Source of the DNA: Paenibacillus sp. BSR1-1
Lineage (GTDB): Bacteria > Bacillota > Bacilli > Bacillales > Cytobacillaceae
Assembly: GCF_030403775.1 (NCBI RefSeq)
Contig: NZ_JAQMWQ010000019.1
Location: 49,538 to 113,537 of the forward strand
DNA length: 64,000 bases
Direction of reading: 5' to 3'
Made by a program: the position numbers and the translations under genes. Positions 52,852 through 61,746 of the stretch are shown in pieces. Position 1 is the stretch's first letter, and every line of letters begins with the position of its first letter. The notes under the pieces were generated by a model. The model was not told the origin of the DNA. It was given only the letters and a program-made list of their open reading frames with translations, and did no database searches.

Positions 52852-54312
52852 TTAATAGTTTGTATAAATGGACTTCCACTCTGTCATGACATCGAATGCA
52901 TGATGAGAGACTTCACGGTGTCCGTTACCAGACATTTTCATGCCTCCAAATGCAACCCCCATTTCAGCATTAGAAGTTCCATTATTAATATAGACAAGTC
53001 CGCTTACCGCTTCAGATGCACCCCGATTCGCATAATGAAGACTATTGGTATAGATGGAAGTTGACAATCCATAAATCGTGCCGTTATTTACCTCCATTGC
53101 TTCCTCATATGAATCTACTTCAATGATGGCAAGGACAGGACCAAATATTTCTTCCTGTGCAATGGAGTCATTCGGCTGGACGTTTTCAATAATCGTCGGC
53201 TCATAGTAAAAGCCGTCCAATTCAATCACGCGCTGTCCGCCTGATACAATTTTTCCGCCTTCTTCAATCGCTTTTTGTACATACCTCTCAACTGTATGAA
53301 GCTGATCTTCATTTACAAGAGGCCCAACCTGGCTGCCTTCTTCAAGACCATTTCCTATTTTCATAGATTTTGTTAATTGTACAATTTTTTCGACCAGCTG
53401 CTCTTTTACCGAACGTTCAACAATAACCCGGCTTGCTGCTGTACAGCGCTGACCAGTTGTTGTAAATGCTGATTTGACAATTCCATCTGCCGCTTTGTCA
53501 AGGTCCGCATCCTTCAAGACAATAACTGCATTTTTCCCGCCCAATTCCAAGGAAATTCGTTTTAACGTTTTACTGCTCATTTCTGCCAGCTTCTGCCCTA
53601 CCTCTGTTGAGCCGGTAAATGAAATTACTTTGACAGCCTGATGCTCAGCAAGTTTTCGTCCAACCCTACTTCCAGAACCGGTAATCAAGTTCACTACTCC
53701 CTCAGGCAATCCGGTTTCAGCTAATATTTCGACAAAGATTTTTGCCGACAAAGCCACCTCTGATGCTGGTTTCCAAACAACCGTATTACCGGCAATCAAA
53801 GCAGAAAATATTTTATAGGAAGCGAGCGATACTGGAAAATTCCATGGGGTAATACATGCTGCCACTCCAAGCGGCTCACGCACCATTCTAACGTTCCTCC
53901 CCGAAAAACCTGCTGGAACCGTTTCTCCAAAGAGGCGCCGGCCTTCCCCTGCCATATATTGAGCGGTCGCACTGACCACCCCAACTTCTCCTAATGACTC
54001 GGTTAGAACCTTGCCCATTTCCATAGTCATTACCCGAGCTAGTTCTTCCTTTCGTACTTCAAACAATTGGGCTGCTTTCGACAGATAAGATGCCCTCTCC
54101 GGAATTGGAGTGTTCTTCCAGCTTGAATAGGCTTTTTCTGCCGCGGCTACTGCCTTGTCGACCTGATCAGTTGAAGCCGCGGCACAAACACCAACAAGCT
54201 CCCCGGTAGCGGGATTAAAACTTTCAAAGTAGGCTTGGTCTGGTTCATGTACCCATTTCCCATTAATATAAAGATCTCCCTTAAGGATCTCAGTTTTGAT
54301 TTGATTTGACAT
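52852..54312 (-). CDS. Aldehyde dehydrogenase, probable succinate-semialdehyde dehydrogenase
   Basis: This protein of about 486 residues has the ALDH motifs ITPWNFPVSLASYK, FTGSTEVGQKLAE, ELGGKNAVIVL with the general-base Glu and GQRCTAASRV with the nucleophile Cys. Paired with the GabT-like aminotransferase upstream, it would oxidise succinate semialdehyde to succinate at the end of the lysine route. The ATG at 54312 has AAAGGGGG about ten bases upstream. The frame extends further 5' without a site. Confidence 0.85.
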   Translation of the reverse strand: MSNQIKTEILKGDLYINGKWVHEPDQAYFESFNPATGELVGVCAAASTDQVDKAVAAAEKAYSSWKNTPIPERASYLSKAAQLFEVRKEELARVMTMEMGKVLTESLGEVGVVSATAQYMAGEGRRLFGETVPAGFSGRNVRMVREPLGVAACITPWNFPVSLASYKIFSALIAGNTVVWKPASEVALSAKIFVEILAETGLPEGVVNLITGSGSRVGRKLAEHQAVKVISFTGSTEVGQKLAEMSSKTLKRISLELGGKNAVIVLKDADLDKAADGIVKSAFTTTGQRCTAASRVIVERSVKEQLVEKIVQLTKSMKIGNGLEEGSQVGPLVNEDQLHTVERYVQKAIEEGGKIVSGGQRVIELDGFYYEPTIIENVQPNDSIAQEEIFGPVLAIIEVDSYEEAMEVNNGTIYGLSTSIYTNSLHYANRGASEAVSGLVYINNGTSNAEMGVAFGGMKMSGNGHREVSHHAFDVMTEWKSIYTNY

Positions 54313-54357
54313 AATCGTGACCCCCTTTTCTGAATTACTGCATAGAGAAAATGACAT

Positions 54358-55653
54358 CTAGCTTCCTAGGATGGTTTCTGACACAGCCTCCTCTAAAATG
54401 ACCAATCCTTTGTCGAGCACATCTTCCTGAATGTTAAGCGGAAGCATTAATCTGATGGTTTGACCGCTTACACCACAGTTCATGATGAGCAATCCATTTT
54501 CTAATGCTTTCGCTTTAATTTGAGGTACTAAAGTTGCTGCTGACTGCTGATCAAATTCAATCCCAATCATCAGACCCAATCCTCGGACTTCAACAATACC
54601 AGGTAAATGACCGATTGATTTTTGGAGCCTGTCTACGATTTCTGCCCCTAAGTCTGCGCTTCTTTCCACTAACCTTTCTTCTTCAATGACCTCAATGTTT
54701 GCCAGGGCTGCCGCACAAGAAATCGGATTTCCGCCAAATGTTGAACCATGTCCAGCTGTTGGCCATTTTTCATGGAGCTCACGATTTGCTACTATCGCAC
54801 CCAAAGGCATTCCACCGGAAAGGGCTTTTGCCAAGACTAAAATATCAGGGGTAACTTTTGCATGCTCTGCAGCGAACATTTTACCTGTACGGCCAAAGCC
54901 TGTCTGTACTTCGTCAAAAATCAGCAGAATTCCATGCTCTTCCGTCATCCTTCTTAACTCTTGCAAAAAGCTTGGCGGTGCTGGATAGTAACCTCCCTCG
55001 CCCATTACCGGTTCAATAATAATAGCTGCTACTCGGGATGGATCGACACGTAAATCGAATAACTTTTGGAGCTGGTTCAAGCAATACTCTTCTGTTTCTT
55101 CTTTATTAATGTTTTTCAGCTGCCTTGGATAAGGATACGGGACATGGTACACTTCTCCTAAAATCGGTTCATAATAACGACGGTATTTAGAGCTTGATGC
55201 TGTAATGGCTGTTGCACCTAATGTACGGCCATGAAATGACCCTTCAAAAGCGATAATTGCTGGTCTTCCTGTTGCAGCTTTTGCTAATTTAAGCGCTCCA
55301 TCGATTGCTTCGGCACCAGAATTAGAGAAAAAGATGGTATCAAGGTTACCAGGAGTAATTTGAGCAAGCTTTTCTGCCAGATTTGCAGCCGTTTCATAAT
55401 ACCCATAGTTCAAGCCAAGATGGATTAGGTTGTCTGCTTGCTTTTTAATCGCATCAACCATTTTCTTGTTGGTATGCCCGACGGCATTAACAGCAACACC
55501 TGATACGAAATCGATATATTCCTCACCATCTGTTGTCCAAAATTTAGCCCCATGTGCCTTATCGATGACAAGCTCTGTCACTCTAGTCATTACCGGAGAT
55601 AAATGTTTACGTGCTTTTTCTTGAATTTCATTCGTTTTACTTTGCAATTTCAA
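54358..55653 (-). CDS. Class III aminotransferase, GabT-like
   Basis: This PLP enzyme has FFSNSGAEAIDGALKLAKAATGR, FEGSFHGRTLGATA, LIFDEVQTGFGRTGKMFA and LAKALSGGMPLGA, where the Lys holds PLP. It resembles 4-aminobutyrate and acetylornithine aminotransferases. In the proposed pathway it converts 4-aminobutyrate to succinate semialdehyde. The best start is the TTG at 55653, with AAAGGATGA upstream. The longer frame from 55701 overlaps the preceding gene and has no site. Confidence 0.82.
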   Translation of the reverse strand: MKLQSKTNEIQEKARKHLSPVMTRVTELVIDKAHGAKFWTTDGEEYIDFVSGVAVNAVGHTNKKMVDAIKKQADNLIHLGLNYGYYETAANLAEKLAQITPGNLDTIFFSNSGAEAIDGALKLAKAATGRPAIIAFEGSFHGRTLGATAITASSSKYRRYYEPILGEVYHVPYPYPRQLKNINKEETEEYCLNQLQKLFDLRVDPSRVAAIIIEPVMGEGGYYPAPPSFLQELRRMTEEHGILLIFDEVQTGFGRTGKMFAAEHAKVTPDILVLAKALSGGMPLGAIVANRELHEKWPTAGHGSTFGGNPISCAAALANIEVIEEERLVERSADLGAEIVDRLQKSIGHLPGIVEVRGLGLMIGIEFDQQSAATLVPQIKAKALENGLLIMNCGVSGQTIRLMLPLNIQEDVLDKGLVILEEAVSETILGS

Positions 55654-57022
55654 CTGTCTCATCCTTTCGTAATTGGCTTTTGAAAATCGATAGTGATTCA
55701 TCTAGTATTCTCACAATTTCATCTATATCTGTTTTTTTAACATTTAGTGGGGGGCTAATAATGAGATGCTCCCCATTTATGCTATCAATTGAACCTGTTC
55801 CCGGATAAAAAACCGCACCAAGTTCCATCGCTATGCTATTGATTGTTTCAGCTGCTTTCTCAGATGGTTTAAATAAAAGGTCCTGCTCACTGTCCTTCAC
55901 AAGCTCGATTCCAATTAAAAGTCCTCGGCCCCTCACGTCGGATATACAAGTATGATTCTGCTTCAATTCCAAAAGGCGCCCAACAAGATAATTCCCTTGT
56001 TCGTTCACATTTTCCAATACATTATCACGCTCATAGACTTCTAAGGCTGCAAGGCCGGCAGCAACTGCAACAGGATGACCGCTATAGGTATAGCCGTGAA
56101 TAAATTTCCCGTCGCTATTTTGTATCAACCCATCAATTAACCGCTCATGAACAATCATGCCAGCAAGTGGAGCATAACCGGCTGAAACCCCTTTTCCAAA
56201 TGTGATAATATCAGGCTCGATTCCAAGCTGTTCTGTCGCGAAATGGGTTCCGGTCCGACCAAAGCCTGTCATCACTTCATCGAGGATTAAGACTATTTGG
56301 TATCGGTCACAAAGCTTGCGAATTTCCTCAAAATACCCCGGCGGCGGCGGCACAGCGCCTTGCTGGCTCCCTACTATCGCCTCGGCGATAAATGCCGAAA
56401 CGTTCTCAGGGCCTAGCTCTAAAATCGTTCTTTCTATATCTGCTATACATGTCCAGTTTTGTTTTGCGAGACAATCATCTTGTTCTCGGCCGTATGGACA
56501 TCGATGGCAGTACGGAGAGTATACATGGGCATAGTTTAAAAGATTGGGAGTGTATGCGTGCCTTCTTTTTACGTCACCGCCCGCTGATAGAGAACCAATC
56601 GTGTTACCGTGATACGATTGCCAGCGTCCGATGACAATGTGTTTTTGGGGTCTTCCGGCATCCCTGTGATATTGTCTCGCCAATTTCATGGCACTTTCAT
56701 TTGCCTCAGATCCCCCGGTGGTAAAATAAACTTTATTTAAATAACCTGGAGCCATTTTTCCAATTTTTCCAGCCAGTTCATGTAAAGCTTTGGTTTCAAA
56801 ACGCATCGTATGAACAAATGCTGCTTTTTTGGCCTGCTCTGCCATCGCGTCCCCAATTGAAGCAATCCCATGACCCAAGTTGGCTGCAACTGCTCCAGAA
56901 CAAGCGTCCAAATATTTTTTTCCAGTATCATCAAAGAGATAGACTCCTTCACCGTGGGTAATGATTGGGTATTCCTTTTTAAAATCACGGTGAAATACAT
57001 AATCTTGCTTTACTTTGTCCAT
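55637..57022 (-). CDS. yodT: Class III aminotransferase, YodT-like
   Basis: This protein of about 461 residues resembles YodT, the proposed acetyl-beta-lysine transaminase. It shows YFTTGGSEANESAMKLARQYH, GRWQSYHGNTIGSLSAGG, LILDEVMTGFGRTG and ITFGKGVSAGYAPL with the PLP Lys. The segment CHRCPYG is typical of this subfamily. The ATG at 57022 overlaps the thiolase gene and follows GGTGG. It would form 3-keto-6-acetamidohexanoate. Confidence 0.85.
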   Translation of the reverse strand: MDKVKQDYVFHRDFKKEYPIITHGEGVYLFDDTGKKYLDACSGAVAANLGHGIASIGDAMAEQAKKAAFVHTMRFETKALHELAGKIGKMAPGYLNKVYFTTGGSEANESAMKLARQYHRDAGRPQKHIVIGRWQSYHGNTIGSLSAGGDVKRRHAYTPNLLNYAHVYSPYCHRCPYGREQDDCLAKQNWTCIADIERTILELGPENVSAFIAEAIVGSQQGAVPPPPGYFEEIRKLCDRYQIVLILDEVMTGFGRTGTHFATEQLGIEPDIITFGKGVSAGYAPLAGMIVHERLIDGLIQNSDGKFIHGYTYSGHPVAVAAGLAALEVYERDNVLENVNEQGNYLVGRLLELKQNHTCISDVRGRGLLIGIELVKDSEQDLLFKPSEKAAETINSIAMELGAVFYPGTGSIDSINGEHLIISPPLNVKKTDIDEIVRILDESLSIFKSQLRKDETVEIAK

Positions 57023-58200
57023 CTTTCCACCACCATTGCCATTCCTAATCCCCCTGCTACACAAATTGTCGCCAGACCATATTGACGTTTTTGTTTTTCA
57101 AGCTCATGGCATAATGTCGTGACAATCCTTGCACCGGAGCATCCGAGCGGATGACCCAAGGCAATTGCACCTCCGTTTACATTCACGTTATCTCCCTTTA
57201 TTCCCCACTCCTTTAAGCAGGCAAGACTTTGGGCCGCAAACGCTTCATTCAATTCAATTAAGTCCATATCTTCTAACCGGAGACCTGCTTTTTTAAGGGC
57301 GATTTCAGAGGCAGGTACTGGTCCGATGCCCATTTCCTTAGGTGATACACCTGTTGCGGCAAAGGAACGAATCCTTGCCAGCGGAATGACTCCAAGCTGT
57401 TTCGCTTTTTCCTCTGACATCAACAGCAGCATAGAGGCACCATCATTTCTTCCGGAGGAGTTTCCTGCCGTTACAGTTCCAGCTTTATCAAAGACAGGAT
57501 TTAGGGTTGCTAACTTTTCGATGTTCGTCAATCTAGGATGCTCATCGATTGCAAAGTGCCTTGTCCCACTTTTCCCCTCTTTAACAGGAATAGGAATGAT
57601 CTCTTCTTCAAACAGCCCCAGTTCAATAGCACGCTTCGCTTTCTGCTGACTCTTAAAAGCAAATTCATCTTGCTCTTCCCGACTAATATTATATTTTTTT
57701 GCAAGCCATTCTGCGGTTTGCCCCATCGTGAAGTGGCCATAAACTTCCTCTGGCTGTGATTTAGGTTGACTCTCTGTATTCGAGTCATAAAGCATTACAT
57801 TTCCCATCTTGAGACCAAATCGTGTTTCAACCGAATAATATGGAGCTTGAGACATACTTTCGACTCCCCCCGCCAAAACGACATTCGCCTGGCCGGATAA
57901 AATGGCCATTGCCCCATTAATGACGGCTTGCATACCCGAACCACACTGGCGATGGACTGTGTAGGCGGGTATCGATTCTGGGAAAAGTGCCTTTAATGAC
58001 GCGACCCTTGCTATGTTTGGAGCATGGGCACTCTGCTTTGTTTGACCTACGATTATTTCATCGAGAATATTTGCTCCGTAACCGGAAGCGGAAAGATTAT
58101 TTTTCATATTCGTACATACGAGCTCTTCTGGGAGCGTGTCGGCCAGTGAACCACCAAACTTTCCTATGGCGGTTCTAAAAGCGTTGACGATTACAACCAT
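57010..58200 (-). CDS. Acetyl-CoA acetyltransferase-type thiolase
   Basis: This 396-residue thiolase has the acylated Cys in VHRQCGSGMQAV, NVNGGAIALGHPLGCSGARI with the catalytic His and the second Cys in ICVAGGLGMAM. In this operon it would cleave 3-keto-6-acetamidohexanoyl-CoA into acetyl-CoA and 4-acetamidobutyryl-CoA. The B. subtilis yod cluster has no thiolase gene of its own, so this operon is more complete. It overlaps both neighbouring genes. Confidence 0.88.
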   Translation of the reverse strand: MVVIVNAFRTAIGKFGGSLADTLPEELVCTNMKNNLSASGYGANILDEIIVGQTKQSAHAPNIARVASLKALFPESIPAYTVHRQCGSGMQAVINGAMAILSGQANVVLAGGVESMSQAPYYSVETRFGLKMGNVMLYDSNTESQPKSQPEEVYGHFTMGQTAEWLAKKYNISREEQDEFAFKSQQKAKRAIELGLFEEEIIPIPVKEGKSGTRHFAIDEHPRLTNIEKLATLNPVFDKAGTVTAGNSSGRNDGASMLLLMSEEKAKQLGVIPLARIRSFAATGVSPKEMGIGPVPASEIALKKAGLRLEDMDLIELNEAFAAQSLACLKEWGIKGDNVNVNGGAIALGHPLGCSGARIVTTLCHELEKQKRQYGLATICVAGGLGMAMVVERWTK

Positions 58201-58862
58201 TACAACGTCACCTCAGTGCCATTAATAATTGAGTCAGCAATATGAAAAGGTGCGTCAGTTTTTTCTTGTACTTCCTTGAGAGAAATCCTAGGTGCCAGCT
58301 CAATCAAATGCAATCCATCTTCCTTTACTGAGAAAACCGCTAAATCGGTAATAATTAAATCCACTGTTCGTTCTGATGTGATTGGATAGGTTAATTCCTT
58401 AACGATTTTTGACTCGCCTTTATCCGTCGTGTGCATAGTTGTCACGATCACTTTTTTTGACCCCTCCAATAAATCCATCGCACCGCCTACACCAAGAACA
58501 CTTTTCCCCGGTACAGCCCAGTTGGCAATTCGACCCCTTGCATCGATTTGGAGCACCCCAAGAATCGAAACCGTCACATGCCCTCCGCGAATCATGGCAA
58601 AGGAGAAAGCGCTATCAAAAAAGGACGATCCCTCTACCACCGTGACAGGAAGTTTACCTGCATTGACAAGGTTTTTATCAACATGATCTTGATCAGGAGA
58701 CGGGCCAACTCCAAGAATTCCATTTTCCGAGTGTAGAAAAACTTGGATATTTTCTGGAATATGGTCAGCTACGAGCGTAGGAATCCCAATACCTAAATTA
58801 ACAATATCCCCATCTTTTAGTTCCTTTGCCGCTCTTTCAGCAATATAATGTTTCACATTCAT
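58200..58862 (-). CDS. 3-oxoacid CoA-transferase, subunit B (YodR-like)
   Basis: This 220-residue beta subunit has the active-site Glu in LHSENGILGVGP, plus GIGIPTLVADHIP and SFFDSAFSFAMIRGGHVTVSILG. With subunit A it moves CoA from a donor such as acetyl-CoA or succinyl-CoA to the 3-keto acid made by the aminotransferase. It begins one base after the end of subunit A. Confidence 0.9.
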   Translation of the reverse strand: MNVKHYIAERAAKELKDGDIVNLGIGIPTLVADHIPENIQVFLHSENGILGVGPSPDQDHVDKNLVNAGKLPVTVVEGSSFFDSAFSFAMIRGGHVTVSILGVLQIDARGRIANWAVPGKSVLGVGGAMDLLEGSKKVIVTTMHTTDKGESKIVKELTYPITSERTVDLIITDLAVFSVKEDGLHLIELAPRISLKEVQEKTDAPFHIADSIINGTEVTL

Positions 58863-58863
58863 A

Positions 58864-59520
58864 CTATTTTCCTCCCGACAAGACGATAAAATCGACGTAT
58901 AAATGAGGGGTCACGATTTCTTCAGAAGAAATTTGACCGCTCTCAACAATTTCATCTACTTCTGCAATGACTACATCTGCAGCTGTTGCCATCATTGGAT
59001 TGAAATTTCTAGCCGATTTGTTATAGATGAGGTTCCCTAATGTATCTGCTTTTTTTGCTTTTATTAAGGCAAAATCGGCTTTAATCGGCTCCTGAAACAC
59101 ATATTTTTTTCCATTGAGGATGCGCTCTTCTTTGTTTTCTGCGATTTTCGTTCCGACACTTACCGGCGTATAAAAACCACCCAATCCGGCACCGCCTGCC
59201 CGAATGGCTTCTGACATTGTTCCCTGTGGAACAAGCTCGACTTCCAATTCTTTATCCTGAAAAGCTTTAACCACCTCAGGGTTGGAGGTAAAATAAGAAC
59301 CTATTGCTTTTTTTACTCGTTTTTGCCGTACCAATACACCAAGTCCTCTGCCTGGCTCTCCAAGGTTATTACTTATAATCTCTAAATCTTTTACCTCAGA
59401 GTCTGCCAAAGCATCTACTAAACTAAGTGGACATCCTACTAGCCCAAATCCGCCTACCATAATTCTTGAGCTGCTTTTAATCTTTTTTACGGCTTCTTCA
59501 CATGAAATTAACTTTCTCAT
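58864..59520 (-). CDS. 3-oxoacid CoA-transferase, subunit A (YodS-like)
   Basis: This 218-residue alpha subunit has GGFGLVGCPLSLVDAL at the start, RAGGAGLGGFYTPVSVGT and GNLIYNKSARNFNPMMATAA. It is followed at once by subunit B. The start ATG follows an AAGGGG stretch. A long hairpin with a T run lies 53 bases upstream, between this gene and the DUF3870 gene. Confidence 0.9.
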   Translation of the reverse strand: MRKLISCEEAVKKIKSSSRIMVGGFGLVGCPLSLVDALADSEVKDLEIISNNLGEPGRGLGVLVRQKRVKKAIGSYFTSNPEVVKAFQDKELEVELVPQGTMSEAIRAGGAGLGGFYTPVSVGTKIAENKEERILNGKKYVFQEPIKADFALIKAKKADTLGNLIYNKSARNFNPMMATAADVVIAEVDEIVESGQISSEEIVTPHLYVDFIVLSGGK

Positions 59521-59573
59521 CCCCTTTTTCCGTCCCCTCTATTAATTTTTATGGATTAGCAGTTCGGATATAG

Positions 59574-59663
59574 AAAAAAACCGGACAAGACATAGATCCC
59601 CCATAAAGACTGTCTTCTAAAAAGAAAACTTTCCTTACAAAGTGTCTATACCTGCCCGGTTTT
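59574..59663 (-). other. Long hairpin with T run between DUF3870 gene and CoA-transferase genes
   Basis: On the minus strand AAAACCGGGCAGG and TATAGA pair with TCTATG and CTTGTCCGGTTTT, giving about 19 bp with one bulge and two G-T pairs. They enclose an apical region of nearly 50 bases and lead into TTTTTTT. It has terminator form but lies inside the operon. A smaller GGAGA/TCTCC hairpin lies just upstream (59675-59691). Confidence 0.65.
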
Positions 59664-59712
59664 AATAAGACCATGGAGAGAGGTTGTCTCCCCACTTTAT
59701 TATAACCAAACG

Positions 59713-60042
59713 TTATGTATTTAAATGTTTCACATTATCCCAGTAACGTTGAAATGCAGCCTGAAGAGCCACAATGATCGCTTGCTGGGATGGAGCAAAA
59801 TAAAATTTTTGAATTCGTTCAATCAAATACTCAATTCCACTCTCGAGGCAATAGCCTATCAGTAGTTTTTGAAAATGTTTTTTTGTCAATTCAGTGACGA
59901 ATGTGAATTCAGCTCCCACAATCTTATGCTCTTTTGGATCCACTTCTAGTACGATTCCTGCGTGCTTAAACATTTCATACATGGAAGTTCCCTGAGGAGC
60001 TTTAGCATAGCCTGTCACGATCACTGTACCCAGTGTTTGCAT
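59713..60042 (-). CDS. DUF3870-family protein
   Basis: This protein of about 109 residues resembles DUF3870, with TVIVTGYAKAPQGTSMYEMFKHAGIVLEVD and the end AIIVALQAAFQRYWDN. The function is not known. It is the first gene behind the lysine riboswitch, ahead of the CoA-transferase and kamA genes, so a role in lysine catabolism is likely. The ATG at 60042 follows AAGGGAG at about eleven bases; the ATG at 60069 has no site. Confidence 0.75.
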   Translation of the reverse strand: MQTLGTVIVTGYAKAPQGTSMYEMFKHAGIVLEVDPKEHKIVGAEFTFVTELTKKHFQKLLIGYCLESGIEYLIERIQKFYFAPSQQAIIVALQAAFQRYWDNVKHLNT

Positions 60043-60162
60043 GTTCTGTATCGCTCCCTTCAAAATCATATATCTAATTGTTTTCTTGCATCCGGGATCT
60101 TTGAATGAAATTGAAGATTAGAAGATTACCTATTAAGTTGATTAAGAAACCAACAACTCCAC

Positions 60163-60221
60163 AAAAAAAGGAGGCTATATTTCTAATCTAGGCAAAACCT
60201 AGACGAAATAAATAGCTCTCC
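60163..60221 (-). terminator. Riboswitch-controlled terminator
   Basis: On the minus strand GGAGAGCTAT pairs with ATAGCCTCC (one bulge) and ATTTC with GAAAT. An inner TCTAGG/CCTAGA hairpin caps the stem. Seven T residues follow. The 5' arm contains CTATTT, which is also the 3' strand of aptamer helix P1, so the two structures exclude each other. Confidence 0.8.
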
Positions 60222-60380
60222 ATACGTAACATATGACAGTGAATGGGATCCTGCTCCCATTCCCCTAGCTTAATTCCAACCAGCAGCGATTATATCTTCA
60301 CCCTGGAATCAAACTATCGGCGATAAAAACCTTCATCCTTTAAAGGACTACCCTTTTAACGCTCCTCTATTTGATTATTC
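60208..60380 (-). ncRNA. Lysine riboswitch (L-box) aptamer
   Basis: On the minus strand the conserved lysine aptamer parts occur in order: P1 5' strand AAATAG followed by AGGAGCG, the AGTA-containing P2 region, AGG...TCGCCGA, a P3 arm (GATTCC/GGAATT) with GCTGG, a P4 arm (GAATGGGA/TCCCATTC), CTGTCA, the P5 arm (CATA/TATG) and GGAGAGCTATTT with the P1 3' strand. This matches the B. subtilis lysC leader closely. It precedes the lysine degradation operon, and P1 shares its 3' strand with the terminator stem, which predicts that lysine permits transcription. Confidence 0.9.
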
Positions 60381-60414
60381 AATTTTTAAATTGCCAATGA
60401 TTACTATTGTTAAC

Positions 60415-60443
60415 ATTGTATTTATAGTATAATTGAAAGTCAA
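60415..60443 (-). promoter_or_regulatory. Sigma-A promoter of the lysine riboswitch operon
   Basis: On the minus strand TTGACT (-35) and TACAAT (-10) are separated by exactly 17 bases. Transcription would start about 30 bases before the aptamer. The rest of the gap to 60611 is AT-rich and I see nothing else in it. Confidence 0.8.
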
Positions 60444-60611
60444 TGCTTTTTTTTGTTAAACTTTATTTTTTGAGAGTTTTAAATAGGTGTCTTCAATTTC
60501 TAAATATTATATTAACTAGTTGAAATTGGAAAGTCAATATATTTTTAATAATGAAAATTTATATAACAAACCGTAGTACAAATCACCTACCATGAGTGTT
60601 TTAACCTTTAT

Positions 60612-61544
60612 TTAAATGTGCAAGGTAATCCATCTAATAATATCTGCTTGAACTTCTTCCCTATTTTTTTCATTTAACAATTCATGGCGTGCATCTTCAT
60701 ATAACTTATAGCTTACCTCTTTAATTCCCACCTGTTTATAGGCTTTATAGGTTTTCAAAACCCCTTTTGAGTTATTTCCAACTGGATCCCTGGCGCCAGA
60801 AATTAGAAATATAGGTAGATTAGCAGGAATCCTCCTTAGATTTTCGCGTTTATTAATGATTGCTATTCCTTCCAATAAATCATAAAAAAATCCTGCAGAG
60901 AAAATCCCTCCACACATTGGATCTTCAATATATTTATCTACTTCCCTTTCTTCTCTGCTTAACCAATCAAATTCAGTACGAGTTGGTTTAAAACTTTTAT
61001 TGTAGCTTCCAAAGGTCAAGTTATTTAGCAGCAGGCTTGGCGTTTGGGCACCCTTTCGTTTTTTTTCTCTTGAAGCTATCCACTTTCCGATTTTCCCCAT
61101 GATTCCAGGGTCTCCGCCAGTACCACTTAATATAACACCAGAAAGCTGATTTCCGTACAATTGAATATATCTTCTTGATAAAAATGATCCCATACTATGC
61201 CCGAATAATATAATCGGAATACCAGGAAACTCTTTTTCAATTATTATTGTAAGCTCATGCATATCTTCCACTACCTTTTTAAAACCCTGTTCATCAGCAA
61301 AATAACGACTCCTATTATTAATCTTCGCAGTTTCGCCATGCCCTCGATGATCATTGCCATAGACAATGAAATCGTGGGTCATTAACTCTTTTGCAAAAGC
61401 ATCATACCGCTCAATATGTTCAGCCATGCCGTGAGCAATTTGAACAATGACTTTTGGCCTATTTTCATTTTCTGAAGCCCATTTTTTAGCAAATATTTCA
61501 ACGCCATCTTCTGTTTGAAAGGTGAAAGATGATGGTTGGCTCAT
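60612..61544 (-). CDS. Alpha/beta hydrolase, monoacylglycerol lipase/lysophospholipase type
   Basis: This 310-residue hydrolase has QIAHGMAEHIERYDAFAKEL, the nucleophile elbow GHSMGS, and late Asp and His (SGARDPVGN and DARHELLNE) completing the triad. It matches the lysophospholipase/monoglyceride lipase group. It has no signal peptide, so it acts in the cytoplasm. AAAGGAG precedes the ATG. It is not part of the lysine operon, which has its own promoter. Confidence 0.88.
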   Translation of the reverse strand: MSQPSSFTFQTEDGVEIFAKKWASENENRPKVIVQIAHGMAEHIERYDAFAKELMTHDFIVYGNDHRGHGETAKINNRSRYFADEQGFKKVVEDMHELTIIIEKEFPGIPIILFGHSMGSFLSRRYIQLYGNQLSGVILSGTGGDPGIMGKIGKWIASREKKRKGAQTPSLLLNNLTFGSYNKSFKPTRTEFDWLSREEREVDKYIEDPMCGGIFSAGFFYDLLEGIAIINKRENLRRIPANLPIFLISGARDPVGNNSKGVLKTYKAYKQVGIKEVSYKLYEDARHELLNEKNREEVQADIIRWITLHI

Positions 61545-61746
61545 TCAGACCACTCCTTTATGCAGGTTTAATTAATAAAGGCTATTTTCGCATAAATTGT
61601 TGTTTTTCGTATAAGTTTATCAACCCGTATAACTTGTAGCTTCGGGGCATCTTTTCGTAAGAACATTTGCCAAAATTGCCCAATAACTTAGTAAATGAAC
61701 CTTATTAAGTTCCAAAAGCAACAAAGTTTACGAAAAGAGCCTTAAT
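61545..61746. other. Intergenic stretch upstream of the hydrolase
   Basis: AT-rich sequence between the candidate small RNA and the hydrolase gene. I see no gene or clear promoter in it. Confidence 0.4.

Noticed and set aside
59574..59663. A known riboswitch class in the second leader hairpin
   Set aside because: I could not match the apical sequence to SAM, glycine, guanidine, cyclic di-GMP, folate or T-box consensus motifs.
60163..60380. OFF-type lysine riboswitch
   Set aside because: In the OFF layout a separate antiterminator pairs with the terminator arm. Here the P1 3' strand is itself in the terminator arm, so binding and termination should exclude each other.
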